A DNA stretch of 64,000 bases from Bordetella holmesii ATCC 51541 (GTDB lineage Bacteria > Pseudomonadota > Gammaproteobacteria > Burkholderiales > Burkholderiaceae_B). This document shows, in pieces, positions 19,980 through 28,926 of the stretch. How positions within the stretch are numbered: the first letter of the stretch is position 1; every line of letters begins with the position of its first letter. The notes below the pieces were generated by a model, which did no database searches, was not told the origin of the DNA, and was given only the letters and a program-made list of their open reading frames with translations. The translations under genes and the position numbers were made by a program. The DNA lies in the NCBI GenBank assembly GCA_000612485.1, contig CP007494.1, positions 2,914,001-2,978,000 of the forward strand, read 5' to 3'.

Positions 19980-20057
19980 TTATCCACTGGTTTTGTGGAT
20001 AAGCCTTGGGATAGGTGGCCGAAAATTCGGCATTTGCGTTATTCATCAATGGCTTGC
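19980..20057. repeat. Intergenic repeat with inverted DnaA-box-like core, copy A
   Basis: TTATCCAC (19980-19987) and GTGGATAA (19995-20002) form an 8-bp inverted pair; the right half with its preceding T is a perfect DnaA box (TTATCCACA on the other strand). From 19996 the sequence TGGATAAGCCTTGGGATAGG, 30 variable bases, then TCAATGGCTTGC recurs with identical spacing at 22546-22607. It lies between convergent genes. Confidence 0.65.
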
Positions 20058-20066
20058 AAGGCAGGG

Positions 20067-21503
20067 TCATTTCTGAAGCGAGATGACAATCATCGCGAGC
20101 TTGGCGATGGCCTGTTCGGCCTTGCGAGGGTCCGCTTCGGCGCATGAGAGCCGCAGATAGTGATCGTAGCGACCGGAGTTCGAGAACATGGTGCCGGGCG
20201 CCACGCGTATCCCGGCCTGCAATGCGGCTTCAAACACCGCGGTGCCGCATACGCCTTGCGGCAACTCAACCCAAAGCAGCATGCCGCCTGGCGGCAGATT
20301 CAAACGAGTGCCTGGCGGGAACTCGCGCGCTATCGTGTCCGCGGCATGTTGGCGTTGGCGCGTGAGCTGGCCACGCAGGCGCACAAGGTGGCGGTCAAAC
20401 GCTTTGGTGGCCATATAGGCTGCGGCAGCCAACTGGCCGGCTGCCTCGTTGGGTCTGCTTTGCGCAAACTTGATCATGTCGATACGGGCGTGCCAGCGCC
20501 CGCCCATGATCCAGCCCAGACGCATGCCGGGTGCCAGGGTCTTGTGCAAGGAAGAGCAGTAAATGACATTGCCCGCCGCGTCCCAATGCTTGATCGCTCG
20601 CTGCGGACCGCCGTCGGCCAGCGCACCGTACGTGTCATCCTCGATGAGGGCGATCCCACTTTCCACGCAGACGTGCAGAAGCCTCTGTTTGTCGGCGTCA
20701 GGCATGACGCAGCCGAGAGGATTCTGCAAATTGGGCACGACGACGACCGCGCGTATGCCAGGTTGTGTGCGCAAGGCCAGCTCCAGCGCTTCGACCGACA
20801 GCCCACGTTGCGGACTGGTTGGGATTTCCAGGGCTCGTAGACCCAGGCTCTCCAAAATCTGCAGCAGCCCAAAGTAGGTCGGAGACTCTACGGCAATCGT
20901 ATCGCCGGGTTGGGCGATCGCGCGTAACGCCAGATTGAGCGCTTCAATACAGCCGTGCGTGACGACAATATCGTCAGATGTGGCGCGGATTCCGCAATCC
21001 ATGGCCCGGCGCGCCAGCACACGGCGCAGAGGCTCCGCACCGCGTGGGGGAGCACGGCTGGTGAGCAATTCCGGATTCAGGCGTAAAGCGCGGCTCATCG
21101 CCTGCCTGAGCGCATGATGCGGATAGGCTGCGGGCTCGGCGGCGGCCAATGCAAAATTGATGGATAACGTGTGCTGTTCACATAGCGCCACGAAGTTGGA
21201 GACGCGGTCGTGGATGCCCACATATTGGGCCGGATCTGCCGCGGCCCGCATGTCTGGCTCCGTGGCAGGCGCCAGGCGCGGGGCAGCATTGCGGCGCACA
21301 AAATACCCGGAGCGCGGACGCGCCTCGACAAGTCCATCGTCCTCCAGTCGGCGACACACCTGCAGCGCCGTGCTCAAGCTGACTTGATGCGTGCGGACCA
21401 TGGTGCGCACGGACGGAATGCGCGCGGCAGGCGGTAACGCGCCCGACTGGATGGCGGCACGATAGTACTCGGCAAGGCGTTGGTAAAGCGGCTGGGCATG
21501 CAT
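20067..21503 (-). CDS. MocR-type regulator: GntR HTH fused to a class I aminotransferase-like domain
   Basis: PLP-binding transcription regulator of the MocR/PdxR class. The start at 21503 (MHAQPLYQRLAEYYRAAIQSG) is chosen because the GntR winged helix begins there; the frame is open 21 codons further upstream. HTH at about residues 10-75 (SVRTMVRTHQVSLSTALQVCRRLEDDGL), then the fold-type I domain with the PLP lysine in SSLHKTLAPGMRLGW. About 478 residues, normal. It is divergent from the gene at 21679. Effector and targets cannot be told. Confidence 0.88.
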   Translation of the reverse strand: MHAQPLYQRLAEYYRAAIQSGALPPAARIPSVRTMVRTHQVSLSTALQVCRRLEDDGLVEARPRSGYFVRRNAAPRLAPATEPDMRAAADPAQYVGIHDRVSNFVALCEQHTLSINFALAAAEPAAYPHHALRQAMSRALRLNPELLTSRAPPRGAEPLRRVLARRAMDCGIRATSDDIVVTHGCIEALNLALRAIAQPGDTIAVESPTYFGLLQILESLGLRALEIPTSPQRGLSVEALELALRTQPGIRAVVVVPNLQNPLGCVMPDADKQRLLHVCVESGIALIEDDTYGALADGGPQRAIKHWDAAGNVIYCSSLHKTLAPGMRLGWIMGGRWHARIDMIKFAQSRPNEAAGQLAAAAYMATKAFDRHLVRLRGQLTRQRQHAADTIAREFPPGTRLNLPPGGMLLWVELPQGVCGTAVFEAALQAGIRVAPGTMFSNSGRYDHYLRLSCAEADPRKAEQAIAKLAMIVISLQK

Positions 21504-21678
21504 GGTTTCGATGATGTCGCGCAAGTAGCAGCGTGCACAGGCACAGTGCAGCGGGAAAACCACCATAACAGAAGGGCTGAGTGCTCGCTGTTGCGGAACA
21601 GATTAGTCATATGTGTGTCTGTTGCGGCAGGAAGCACCCGCGTAGTCTGGATGCCATTGATTCACCGGAGTCCAGTCC

Positions 21679-22073
<395 letters not shown>

Positions 22074-22077
22074 AATT

Positions 22078-22112
22078 AAAAGCCCTGATTTCCGACCGAA
22101 ATCAGGGCTTTT
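22078..22112 (+). terminator. Terminator of tRNA-fMet
   Basis: Perfect 15-bp stem AAAAGCCCTGATTTC / GAAATCAGGGCTTTT around a 5-nt loop, starting 5 bp after the tRNA. Confidence 0.9.
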
Positions 22113-22187
22113 GCGTTTGGATAACCATCCGCGCGTGGCTTGCGCTACCATGCAACACACTGTCTGTGTTCATGGGAGGCTTGCAGG

Positions 22188-22523
22188 ATGGGAACGGCGA
22201 AATACGATCATCCCGGTTTTGTCGCGGATACCGGCGTGCAAGGCAAATTCGTCATTGGCGTATGGTGCCCGCACGGTTATCCGGCGCATATCCATATCGG
22301 GCGCTTCAATCAGGGCGAGGTGGCCGAGCCCAATTTACGGCTGCGTATTCCCGACGGCGTTTTTCAGTCCATCTCCGACGATATGGAAAGGCTGTGCCGC
22401 CGTGCGCTTGGCCAGGCCATCGAGGATCGCCTGTTGGTCGATGCCGACGGAGGCTACCAGGAGACGCGTTTTCGCATCGATGCGCTGCCCTGGTCGGGGC
22501 CTTTGACGGCTCTGTCGGCCTAG
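22188..22523 (+). CDS. Hypothetical protein, 111 residues
   Basis: Start at 22188 (MGTAKYDHPGFVADTGVQGKFVIGVWCPHG) just after TGCAGGA; a longer start at 22140 overlaps the region after the tRNA terminator and is less likely. Contains HIHIGRFNQGEV and a C-terminal acidic stretch. No signal peptide or membrane helix. Family not recognised. Confidence 0.6.
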   Translation: MGTAKYDHPGFVADTGVQGKFVIGVWCPHGYPAHIHIGRFNQGEVAEPNLRLRIPDGVFQSISDDMERLCRRALGQAIEDRLLVDADGGYQETRFRIDALPWSGPLTALSA

Positions 22524-22545
22524 AGGCGGTTTTGCACCGCGACGG

Positions 22546-22607
22546 TGGATAAGCCTTGGGAAAGGTTCGGGCAAACATCAAAAAAGACTTTTTGCTCAAT
22601 GGCTTGC
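22546..22607. repeat. Intergenic repeat, copy B
   Basis: TGGATAAGCCTTGGGAAAGG, 30 unrelated bases, then TCAATGGCTTGC: the same two blocks at the same 62-bp span as copy A at 19996-20057. It lies just downstream of the gene ending at 22523. It retains GTGGATAA but not the inverted partner. Confidence 0.65.
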
Positions 22608-22781
22608 GCCCCCTGCTCATTATCTGGGCAGGGAGTGCTGCTCGAGGTTGAATAGCCCAAGCTCCTGGCCGCTTCTTTTGCTGGCGCGACAAGTCTGAGG
22701 CGCTGCGGTATTCTGGCTGCGCCTGGAGCGTCAGCATCCAGTTCACGACCTGCTGTTCTTATTCAAAGACTAGGAGATCCC

Positions 22782-22913
22782 ATGAAACACAAAGCCCTCA
22801 TGATCATCGTCTTGGCCATGGCCGCAGTGTCCGCCGGCTGCAATACCGTTGCAGGTGCCGGCAAGGACATCGAGCGCGGTGGCGAAGCCATTCAGGGCGC
22901 GGCCAACAAATAA
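22782..22913 (+). CDS. Entericidin family lipoprotein (first copy)
   Basis: A 43-residue lipoprotein: MKHKALMIIVLAMAAVSAGC then NTVAGAGKDIERGGEAIQGAANK. The lipobox SAGC gives a mature protein of 24 residues with the EcnA/EcnB-type NTVAGxGKDxxxxG core. Start supported by TAGGAG 7 bp upstream. Entericidins are small envelope lipoproteins with bacteriolytic/antidote roles in E. coli; the role here is unknown. A paralogue of identical length is at 48702. A strong hairpin follows. Confidence 0.85.
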   Translation: MKHKALMIIVLAMAAVSAGCNTVAGAGKDIERGGEAIQGAANK

Positions 22914-22931
22914 GGTCGGTCAGTCAGGGTC

Positions 22932-22965
22932 AGCCCGCGGCAATGCAGTGCCTTTGCCGCGGGCT
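22932..22965 (+). terminator. Hairpin after the first entericidin gene
   Basis: AGCCCGCGGCA and TGCCGCGGGCT form an 11-bp perfect stem with a 12-nt loop; no long T run. Confidence 0.7.
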
Positions 22966-23011
22966 GTTGCATAATCGGGCCTTCGAGAATTTTGTGGCTG
23001 AGGTCAGTGTC

Positions 23012-23440
23012 ATGCGCCAGTGGATGGGTTTGGCGGCGATCGCCGTCGTGTTGAGCGGTTGTGCCAGCAAGGGGTTGCAGGAGCGCGACGTCGCCGGAGT
23101 CAGCGAGACCTTCGTGGTCAATGCCGATCCGATGGCGGCCCTGCGCCGCGCCAGTGAGTATGTGCGTGTCTGCCATGAGGTGCGGGCGCATCCTTACGGA
23201 GTCGTGTATGCGGGTAAGCGGTCTGTCGGAGACCGTGGCTTGCCCAACGAGATCCTGGTGCACAAGGAAACTGAGCCTGCCAAGATCCTCGAGCGTATCA
23301 ATACCCAGCCGGCCGAGTTCGCCAATCAGGCGCAGGTGACAGTCACGGTACTGGCCGAGGGTGTCTGGGATACCGCCGAAATTGCCGCGGCGCGTCGGTC
23401 CATCGAGTCTTCCACGCCTGTCTGCCGTGCGCAGCAATAG
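23012..23440 (+). CDS. Putative lipoprotein, 142 residues
   Basis: Start at 23012 (MRQWMGLAAIAVVLSGC) gives a lipoprotein signal with cysteine 17; the frame is open further upstream but without a signal. The mature domain (ASKGLQERDVAGVSETFVVNADPMAALRRASEYVRVC...) is alpha/beta in pattern and not recognised. It is followed 9 bp later by a membrane-protein gene, so the two may form an operon. Confidence 0.7.
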   Translation: MRQWMGLAAIAVVLSGCASKGLQERDVAGVSETFVVNADPMAALRRASEYVRVCHEVRAHPYGVVYAGKRSVGDRGLPNEILVHKETEPAKILERINTQPAEFANQAQVTVTVLAEGVWDTAEIAAARRSIESSTPVCRAQQ

Positions 23441-23449
23441 GGTGTCGCG

Positions 23450-23824
23450 ATGAGCAATCCTGCCGTCAGCGGCGTCTTTCTGCTCCTGGGTTCGGCGGTG
23501 CGCTGGGCGGGTTGGCTAAACGGCATAGCTTGCCTGCTATTGATGTCTTTTTCGCTGGGCATCATCGGCAGCGAAGTGGCGCCAGGCGATCTATCCTGGC
23601 CGTTGGCATGTTTTCTGGCGGGTATGGCTGCGACAGGCCTGGCCTTCGTGCTGTTTGCCTGCGCCCGGATTCTTGTCGGTGGGGCGCGGCTCTGGCTGTT
23701 CTGGCCGGTCATGTTGTTGGCGCTGGTCTGCTATGGATCGAGTATTGCCGGTTTTGGCGCCGGCTGTTGGCTCAGTCTGGGCGGTGCTGTGGCTTCGTCC
23801 GACGACCAATACGCAACAACCTGA
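23450..23824 (+). CDS. Hypothetical integral membrane protein
   Basis: 124 residues with about three hydrophobic helices (near residues 20-42, 50-75 and 78-113) and no soluble domain. RBS region GGGTGTCGCG is weak. No family recognised. It follows the lipoprotein gene closely and precedes pyrB by 57 bp. Confidence 0.6.
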   Translation: MSNPAVSGVFLLLGSAVRWAGWLNGIACLLLMSFSLGIIGSEVAPGDLSWPLACFLAGMAATGLAFVLFACARILVGGARLWLFWPVMLLALVCYGSSIAGFGAGCWLSLGGAVASSDDQYATT

Positions 23825-23881
23825 ATCCGCGGGCAATTTTTTCGATGCCCCTACTTTACGCGATGGCGACCGTGGAATAAT

Positions 23882-25207
23882 ATGCGCAATGCGTATATAA
23901 CCAGGGCGCTCGCCATGTCTATCTCCCAGCAAGCCTTTCTGCGCGACGCCATGCGTCGTCTCAATCTTACCCGCGATGTCTTTGCCGCACGCATTGGCGT
24001 CAAACGCCGTGCGCTGGACACCTGGTTGCTACCCGAGGGGTCGCAGGAATTTCGCGCCATGCCGGAAGTGGTTGAGCGCTTTATCAGCGAAATCGTGCAA
24101 AATCGGGATTTGCTCGAAAAATATACGCAAAGCGTACAGGGTGGCCCTTTGTGCGACCGTATCGCCCTGAACGGCAAACATCAGTTGATTTCCGTCGACC
24201 AATTTACACGCGAGTCGGTCGAGGATCTCTTTCGGGTGGCAGACATGATGCAGCCCATTGCCCGACGCCAGAAAGTATCGCGCGTCCTCGAGGGGGCGGT
24301 GCTGGGCAACCTGTTTTTTGAGGCCAGCACGCGTACCCGAGTGAGTTTCGGTTCGGCTTTTTGCCGTCTGGGCGGGTCGGTTTGTGACACCACGGGCTTT
24401 ACGTTTTCGTCCATGGCCAAAGGCGAATCCATCTACGACACCAGCCGAGTGATGAGCGGCTATGTCGATGCCATGGTCATCCGGCACCCCGATAAGGGGT
24501 CGGTGGCTGAGTTTGCTGCGGCAACCAATATTCCGGTCGTCAATGGGGGCGATGGTCCCGGAGAGCACCCCAGCCAGGCATTGCTTGACCTCTACACCAT
24601 TCTCACCGAGTTTTCCCGGCTGGGTAAGCTGCTCGACGGCGCGCACATCGCGATGGTGGGTGACCTCAAGTATGGGCGTACCGTGCATTCGCTGATCAAG
24701 CTGCTGTCGCTGTACAAGGGCCTGCGCTTTACGCTGATTTCTCCGCCGGGTCTGGAGATGCCCGATTACGTGCTGGAGCAGGCCGCCCGCAACGACAACG
24801 TGATCGAGCAGAAGTCCTCCCTGGCCGAGTTGGCGGGTGCGGATGTGATCTACGCCACTCGGGTGCAGAAAGAGCGTTTTGCCAATGAAGAGTCCAGCGA
24901 AGGCTACACGGCCGAGTTTCAGGTTAGCCGGGCCATTGTGGATGCCTACTGCGGGCCGGACACCATCGTCATGCATCCTTTGCCGCGCGATAGCCGCCCG
25001 GGTGCCAATGACCTGAGTGTGGATCTCAATGATGACCCTCGGCTGGCGATTTTCCGTCAGACTGACAACGGCATTCCCGTGCGGATGGCCATTTTTGCGG
25101 TTCTGCTAGGCGTGGAGGGTCTGGTGCAGCACTCCATGCGGGACGTCACCTGGCGTCACCCCTCCCACGTCGGGCCGGATGATTCGTCGTTTCATGGTTT
25201 GGACTAG
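23882..25207 (+). CDS. pyrB: Aspartate carbamoyltransferase with N-terminal HTH-like extension
   Basis: Catalyses carbamoyl phosphate + aspartate to carbamoyl-aspartate in pyrimidine synthesis. The catalytic region shows ASTRTRVSFGSAF (phosphate loop, near residues 148-160), NGGDGPGEHPSQALLDLYT and MHPLPRD. At 441 residues it is about 100 longer than an ordinary catalytic chain: residues 13-75 (QAFLRDAMRRLNLTRDVFAARIGVKRRALDTWLL...) look like a Cro/XRE-type helix-turn-helix. An alternative start is the ATG at 23915 (MSISQQAFL). The role of the extension is unknown; DNA binding or autoregulation is a hypothesis. Confidence 0.88.
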   Translation: MRNAYITRALAMSISQQAFLRDAMRRLNLTRDVFAARIGVKRRALDTWLLPEGSQEFRAMPEVVERFISEIVQNRDLLEKYTQSVQGGPLCDRIALNGKHQLISVDQFTRESVEDLFRVADMMQPIARRQKVSRVLEGAVLGNLFFEASTRTRVSFGSAFCRLGGSVCDTTGFTFSSMAKGESIYDTSRVMSGYVDAMVIRHPDKGSVAEFAAATNIPVVNGGDGPGEHPSQALLDLYTILTEFSRLGKLLDGAHIAMVGDLKYGRTVHSLIKLLSLYKGLRFTLISPPGLEMPDYVLEQAARNDNVIEQKSSLAELAGADVIYATRVQKERFANEESSEGYTAEFQVSRAIVDAYCGPDTIVMHPLPRDSRPGANDLSVDLNDDPRLAIFRQTDNGIPVRMAIFAVLLGVEGLVQHSMRDVTWRHPSHVGPDDSSFHGLD

Positions 25208-25216
25208 TGTCCGCGA

Positions 25217-25277
25217 CGGCCGGTATTACCCGGCCGCAGCCACGCCCTAAAACACATGGGCCCGGTATATACCGGGC
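25217..25277. terminator. Two hairpins between convergent pyrB and rdgC
   Basis: GGCCGG/CCGGCC (25218-25235) and an 18-bp perfect palindrome GCCCGGTATATACCGGGC (25260-25277) sit in the 116-bp gap between the two 3' ends. Probably a bidirectional terminator region. Confidence 0.55.
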
Positions 25278-25323
25278 GCAATCGCGTGGTGCTACTGACG
25301 TCGTAGTGGCCGCGCAGCAGGCG

Positions 25324-26223
25324 TTAGTCGCGCTTCTCGCCGCCGAGCGCTTCGACCAGTTCGGCAAGCATTTTTGCCAGTTCGCCGGTCATGAGCGTCA
25401 TGTCGGAATCGAACTTCTCATCCTCGTTGAAGGCCGCGTTCTCGGGGTTTTCTTTCAATACGTCCAGGGGAGCGACCCATTTGATGTCCATGGATTCAGT
25501 CAGCACGAACGACACACGATCTGCCCAGGTCATGGCCAGGCGCGTGCATTGCTTGCCAGACTGAATGTGGCGACGGACATCATCGGCGTCGATGCTGTGT
25601 TTCACGTATCGGATGGCAGCACGGCTTTCTCCTGAGGCGCGTAGCTCGGTGTCCTGATCGATGGAGAAATTGGCCGGAGCCTCATCGGCGGCCAGCCAAC
25701 CCGTCATGGCCGCTGCTGGTGATTGCGCCACATAGAGGTTTTCCAGAGGCAGAGGGTCGACGGTCTTGACCAGCATGCCGATGACTTCATCGGCTTTGGC
25801 CGAGGCCGCCGCATCGATCACAAGCCAATGGTTGGTCGTGTCGATCCAGACTCGCGTGTCGCGGTAGACGCTGAAGGCGCGCGGCAGCAGTTCGTCGGTG
25901 ACGCGCTCCTTGATTTCCTTCATCTGTTTGCGGCCAGGCTTGTAGCCTTGCTGCTCTTCGATTTCCTGGGCGCGTGCGCGCGCGACCTGATTGACGACCG
26001 TGGTCGGCAACAGCTTTTTTTCGGCGCGCAGCGACAGCAGGATTTGCCCATTCAGGCTGTGCGCCAGGCTGGCATTCTCGCGCGGCGAGATCCAGCCCAG
26101 GCTTTGCATTTCCAGATTGTTGCCACTCTGGTAGGCGTGTCGCGCAAGGCTTTCTTCAAGCTGCTCGCCGGTCAGCATCCAGGGGGCGGACAGCCGATAG
26201 ATCTTGAGATTCTTGAACCACAT
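25324..26223 (-). CDS. rdgC: Recombination-associated protein RdgC
   Basis: Ring-forming nucleoid-associated DNA-binding protein that limits RecA activity. The start at 26223 ([15 protein letters not shown]) is the family start, although the frame is open for another 26 codons. Characteristic blocks: [36 protein letters not shown] and a C-terminal [11 protein letters not shown]. 299 residues, normal. Convergent with pyrB. Confidence 0.95.
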   Translation of the reverse strand: MWFKNLKIYRLSAPWMLTGEQLEESLARHAYQSGNNLEMQSLGWISPRENASLAHSLNGQILLSLRAEKKLLPTTVVNQVARARAQEIEEQQGYKPGRKQMKEIKERVTDELLPRAFSVYRDTRVWIDTTNHWLVIDAAASAKADEVIGMLVKTVDPLPLENLYVAQSPAAAMTGWLAADEAPANFSIDQDTELRASGESRAAIRYVKHSIDADDVRRHIQSGKQCTRLAMTWADRVSFVLTESMDIKWVAPLDVLKENPENAAFNEDEKFDSDMTLMTGELAKMLAELVEALGGEKRD

Positions 26224-26374
26224 GGCGTCGGGCAAAAGCGTAGATTCTATACGAGGGCAGCACCCCATGGGGCCTGCCGGCAGGATTGTTTGATATGACA
26301 CGCTCTGTCACTGACAGGCGCGCCGGCTTACTGTAACTTGCCGCCCATCGTCAACAACAGAAAGGGGATGGGCG

Positions 26375-26593
26375 ATGAAACCTGCCACCATCGTAGGTGC
26401 AATTCTGATAGTCCTGGGTGCGGCTGGCCTGATCTACAAAGGCTTTAACTACAACTCCGAAGAGACAGTGCTGCAGATCGGTTCGGTCAAGGCAACCGCC
26501 GAAACCGAGAAGTCCGTGGCAATTCCGACTTGGGCGAGCGTGGCGGCGTTGGTTGTCGGCGTGCTCGTAATCGGGGCTGGCATGCGCCGCTAA
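26375..26593 (+). CDS. Small two-helix membrane protein
   Basis: 72 residues: TM1 at about 5-22 (IVGAILIVLGAAGLIYKG), a polar middle EETVLQIGSVKATAETEKS, TM2 at about 50-70. This resembles a widespread family of ~70-residue inner-membrane proteins (DUF3185-like); no function known. Start ATG 26375 follows AAAGGGG. It is divergent from rdgC. Confidence 0.7.
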   Translation: MKPATIVGAILIVLGAAGLIYKGFNYNSEETVLQIGSVKATAETEKSVAIPTWASVAALVVGVLVIGAGMRR

Positions 26594-26671
26594 GCATCTC
26601 TGGCCGTAAGCCTCATGCAGGGCTGGCGTTGCGCTGCCCTCCAGCTGGGCGAGGTCAGAAGCGATACCTGG

Positions 26672-26710
26672 AAAGGGCTGAGCCCGGTGCACTACCGGGC
26701 TCAGCCCTTT
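26672..26710 (+). terminator. Intrinsic terminator, 17-bp stem
   Basis: AAAGGGCTGAGCCCGGT and ACCGGGCTCAGCCCTTT pair perfectly around a 5-nt loop and end in TTTTA. It is 78 bp after the small membrane-protein gene. Confidence 0.85.
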
Positions 26711-26757
26711 TAGCGTGAGCGCGATTCGATCGTGGCGTGCGGCGGCGTGCCGACCTG

Positions 26758-26801
26758 TTTTTTCCGGGCGGAAAAAAGACGGCCCGGCAAACGCCGGGCC
26801 G
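26758..26801 (-). terminator. Minus-strand hairpin with T run
   Basis: On the minus strand a CGGCCCGGC/GCCGGGCCG stem (26780-26801) is followed by TCTTTTTT and a second small hairpin TTTTTTCCG/CGGAAAAAA. A possible back-up terminator for transcription from the transporter gene. Confidence 0.5.
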
Positions 26802-26992
26802 ATACGGGGCACACAATACCGCGTCAAAAAGGCTCGCGGGGGACACGGCATCGGTGTCAGAGTACTGCCCTGCAACTCACGTCCAGGGGATCGTTTGTTC
26901 GCGAGGAAAGCGCAAGACCGTAATCTGAGCGCTCAGTCTACTGTCGGGGGTCTGACAACATCCTGAAAATGGCGCTCTCTCGCCCCTGGCCG

Positions 26993-27019
26993 AAAAAAAA
27001 GCTCCGCACGGGAGCTTTT
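26993..27019 (-). terminator. Terminator of the MHS transporter gene
   Basis: On the minus strand, AAAAGCTCCC pairs with GGAGCTTTT and the run continues to eight T's (26993-27000 on the + strand are A's). It lies 48 bp after the transporter stop. Confidence 0.85.
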
Positions 27020-27066
27020 GAAAGGCCCGACTGGCGCAGCGGTCCAGCCGGGCGGGGAACGGTGCT

Positions 27067-28742
27067 TCAGGTGTTGATGTCGTTGTCCTTGGTTTCGCGC
27101 ACAAACAGCGTACCAATCACCAGGGTCATGGCAGCGATGATGATGGGATACCACAGGCCGTCGTAGATATTGCCCGTGGCTGCCACCACCGCGAAGGCCA
27201 CCGGAGGCAGGAAACCGCCAAACCACCCGTTGCCGATGTGGTACGGCAGACTCATCGAGGTATAGCGGATGCGGGTGGGGAACATTTCGACCAACATGGC
27301 AGCGATGGGGCCATACACCATGGTCACATAGATCACCAGGATGGTCAGCAGCAGCACGACCATTACATTGTTGGTCTGTGCCGGGTCTGCCTTGGCCGGA
27401 TAACCATGCGCGCGGATGGAAGTGGTCAGCGCTTTGTCCAGCTCGGCGACCTTGGCCTTGAACTCGGCCGGCGGCAGGCCTTTGCCGTCAAACGACTGGA
27501 ACTCATCGTTGCCGATCTTCACGCGGGCCACAGAGCCAGCCGCAGCGGACTGATTCTCGTAGTTGACCGAGTTGCGGGCCATGAACGACTTGACCACATC
27601 GCAGGAGCTGGTAAACGACGACGTGCCCACCGGATTGAACTGGAAGGAGCACGTGGCCGGATCTGCTATCACCGTAACCGGCGCGGAGGCTTGGGCCGCG
27701 GCCAGCGCCGGATTGGCGTAGGCGGTAATGGCCTTGAAGATCGGGAAATAGGTGAGGGCAGCGATCAGGCAGCCGGCCATGATGATCGGTTTGCGGCCGA
27801 TCTTGTCAGACAGCGACCCGAAGATCACGAAGAACGGGGTGGCGATCAGTAGTGCGATCGCGATCATGATGTTGGCCGTATTCGGGTCGACCTTCAGCGT
27901 TTGCGTCAGGAAGAACAGCGAATAAAACTGGCCCGTGTACCACACGACGGCTTGGCCGGCGGTCAGGCCCAGCAGCGCCAGGATCACGACCTTGAGGTTG
28001 CGCCATTGGCCGAAGGATTCGGCGATCGGCGCCTTGGAGCCCTTGCCTTCTTCCTTCATGCGCTGGAAGGTGGGCGACTCGCTCAGTTGCATCCGGATCC
28101 AGACCGATATGCCCAGCAGCACCACGGAGATCAGGAAGGGAATGCGCCAGCCCCATTCCTTGAAGGAGTCCTCTCCCATGTAGTTGCGCACGCCCAGGAT
28201 GACCAGCAGCGACAGAAACAGGCCAAGGGTCGCCGTGGTCTGAATCCAGCTCGTGTAAAAGCCGCGCCGGCCATGGGGAGCATGTTCGGCCACGTACGTT
28301 GCCGCGCCCCCATATTCACCACCCAGCGCCAGGCCTTGCAGCAGACGCAGGATGATCAGGATGGCCGGAGCTGCGATGCCGATGGAAGAGTAACTGGGCA
28401 GCACGCCGACCAGAAACGTCGACAGGCCCATGATGACGATGGTGACCAGGAAGGTGTATTTGCGTCCGACCAGGTCGCCCAGGCGGCCGAACACGAGTGC
28501 GCCGAAGGGCGTACGGCAAAGCCGGCGGCAAAGGCCAGCAGCGCGAAGATGAAGCCGGCAGTCGGGTTCACACCCGAGAAAAAATGCTGCGCAATGATGG
28601 CGGCAAGCGAGCCGTACAGATAGAAGTCATACCACTCGAACACCGTACCGAGTGACGAGGCAAAAATCACCTTGCGCTCGTCCCTGGTCATTGGGCGTGG
28701 ATCCGGTTGAGGGCCGCGGCCCGGCAACGTCGTTGTGCTCAT
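27067..28742 (-). pseudogene. MHS-family MFS transporter (ProP-like), frameshifted
   Basis: Metabolite:H+ symporter family of the major facilitator superfamily. The N-terminus (start 28742, behind GAGGAG) has GTVFEWYDFYLYGSLA and LAFAAGFAVRP; the frame breaks at + strand GGG 28507-28509 and resumes as FGALVFGRLGDLVGRKYTF to the normal end. One added base restores 558 residues. A hydrophilic insertion of ~100 residues with two cysteines (CSFQF... SSCDVV) separates two transmembrane helices in the C-terminal half, making it longer than ProP. Substrate unknown; it lies downstream of a TctDE-like two-component system in the same direction. Confidence 0.88.
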
Positions 28743-28926
28743 GAAGTCTCCTCGTTTTCGGCCGGTGGTAGTCCACCGTGCTCCTTGTCCCGATGCCTTG
28801 CCGGCATTGAGCATGCTCGACAAGGTAAGGAGCGAGACTGACGAGGTTCTGACGTAACCCTTACCCCAATCTTTCGTGTGTTACTAAATAAGACGCTCTC
28901 CGGGGGGCTTGCGGGCATTCCCTAGG

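Larger units (their letters stand above)
26594..26992. other. Gene-free stretch with strong hairpins
   Basis: No convincing gene on either strand. It contains a plus-strand terminator at 26672-26710 and a minus-strand hairpin pair at 26758-26801; the rest (26802-26992) shows nothing recognisable. A small RNA is possible but not supported further. Confidence 0.5.
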
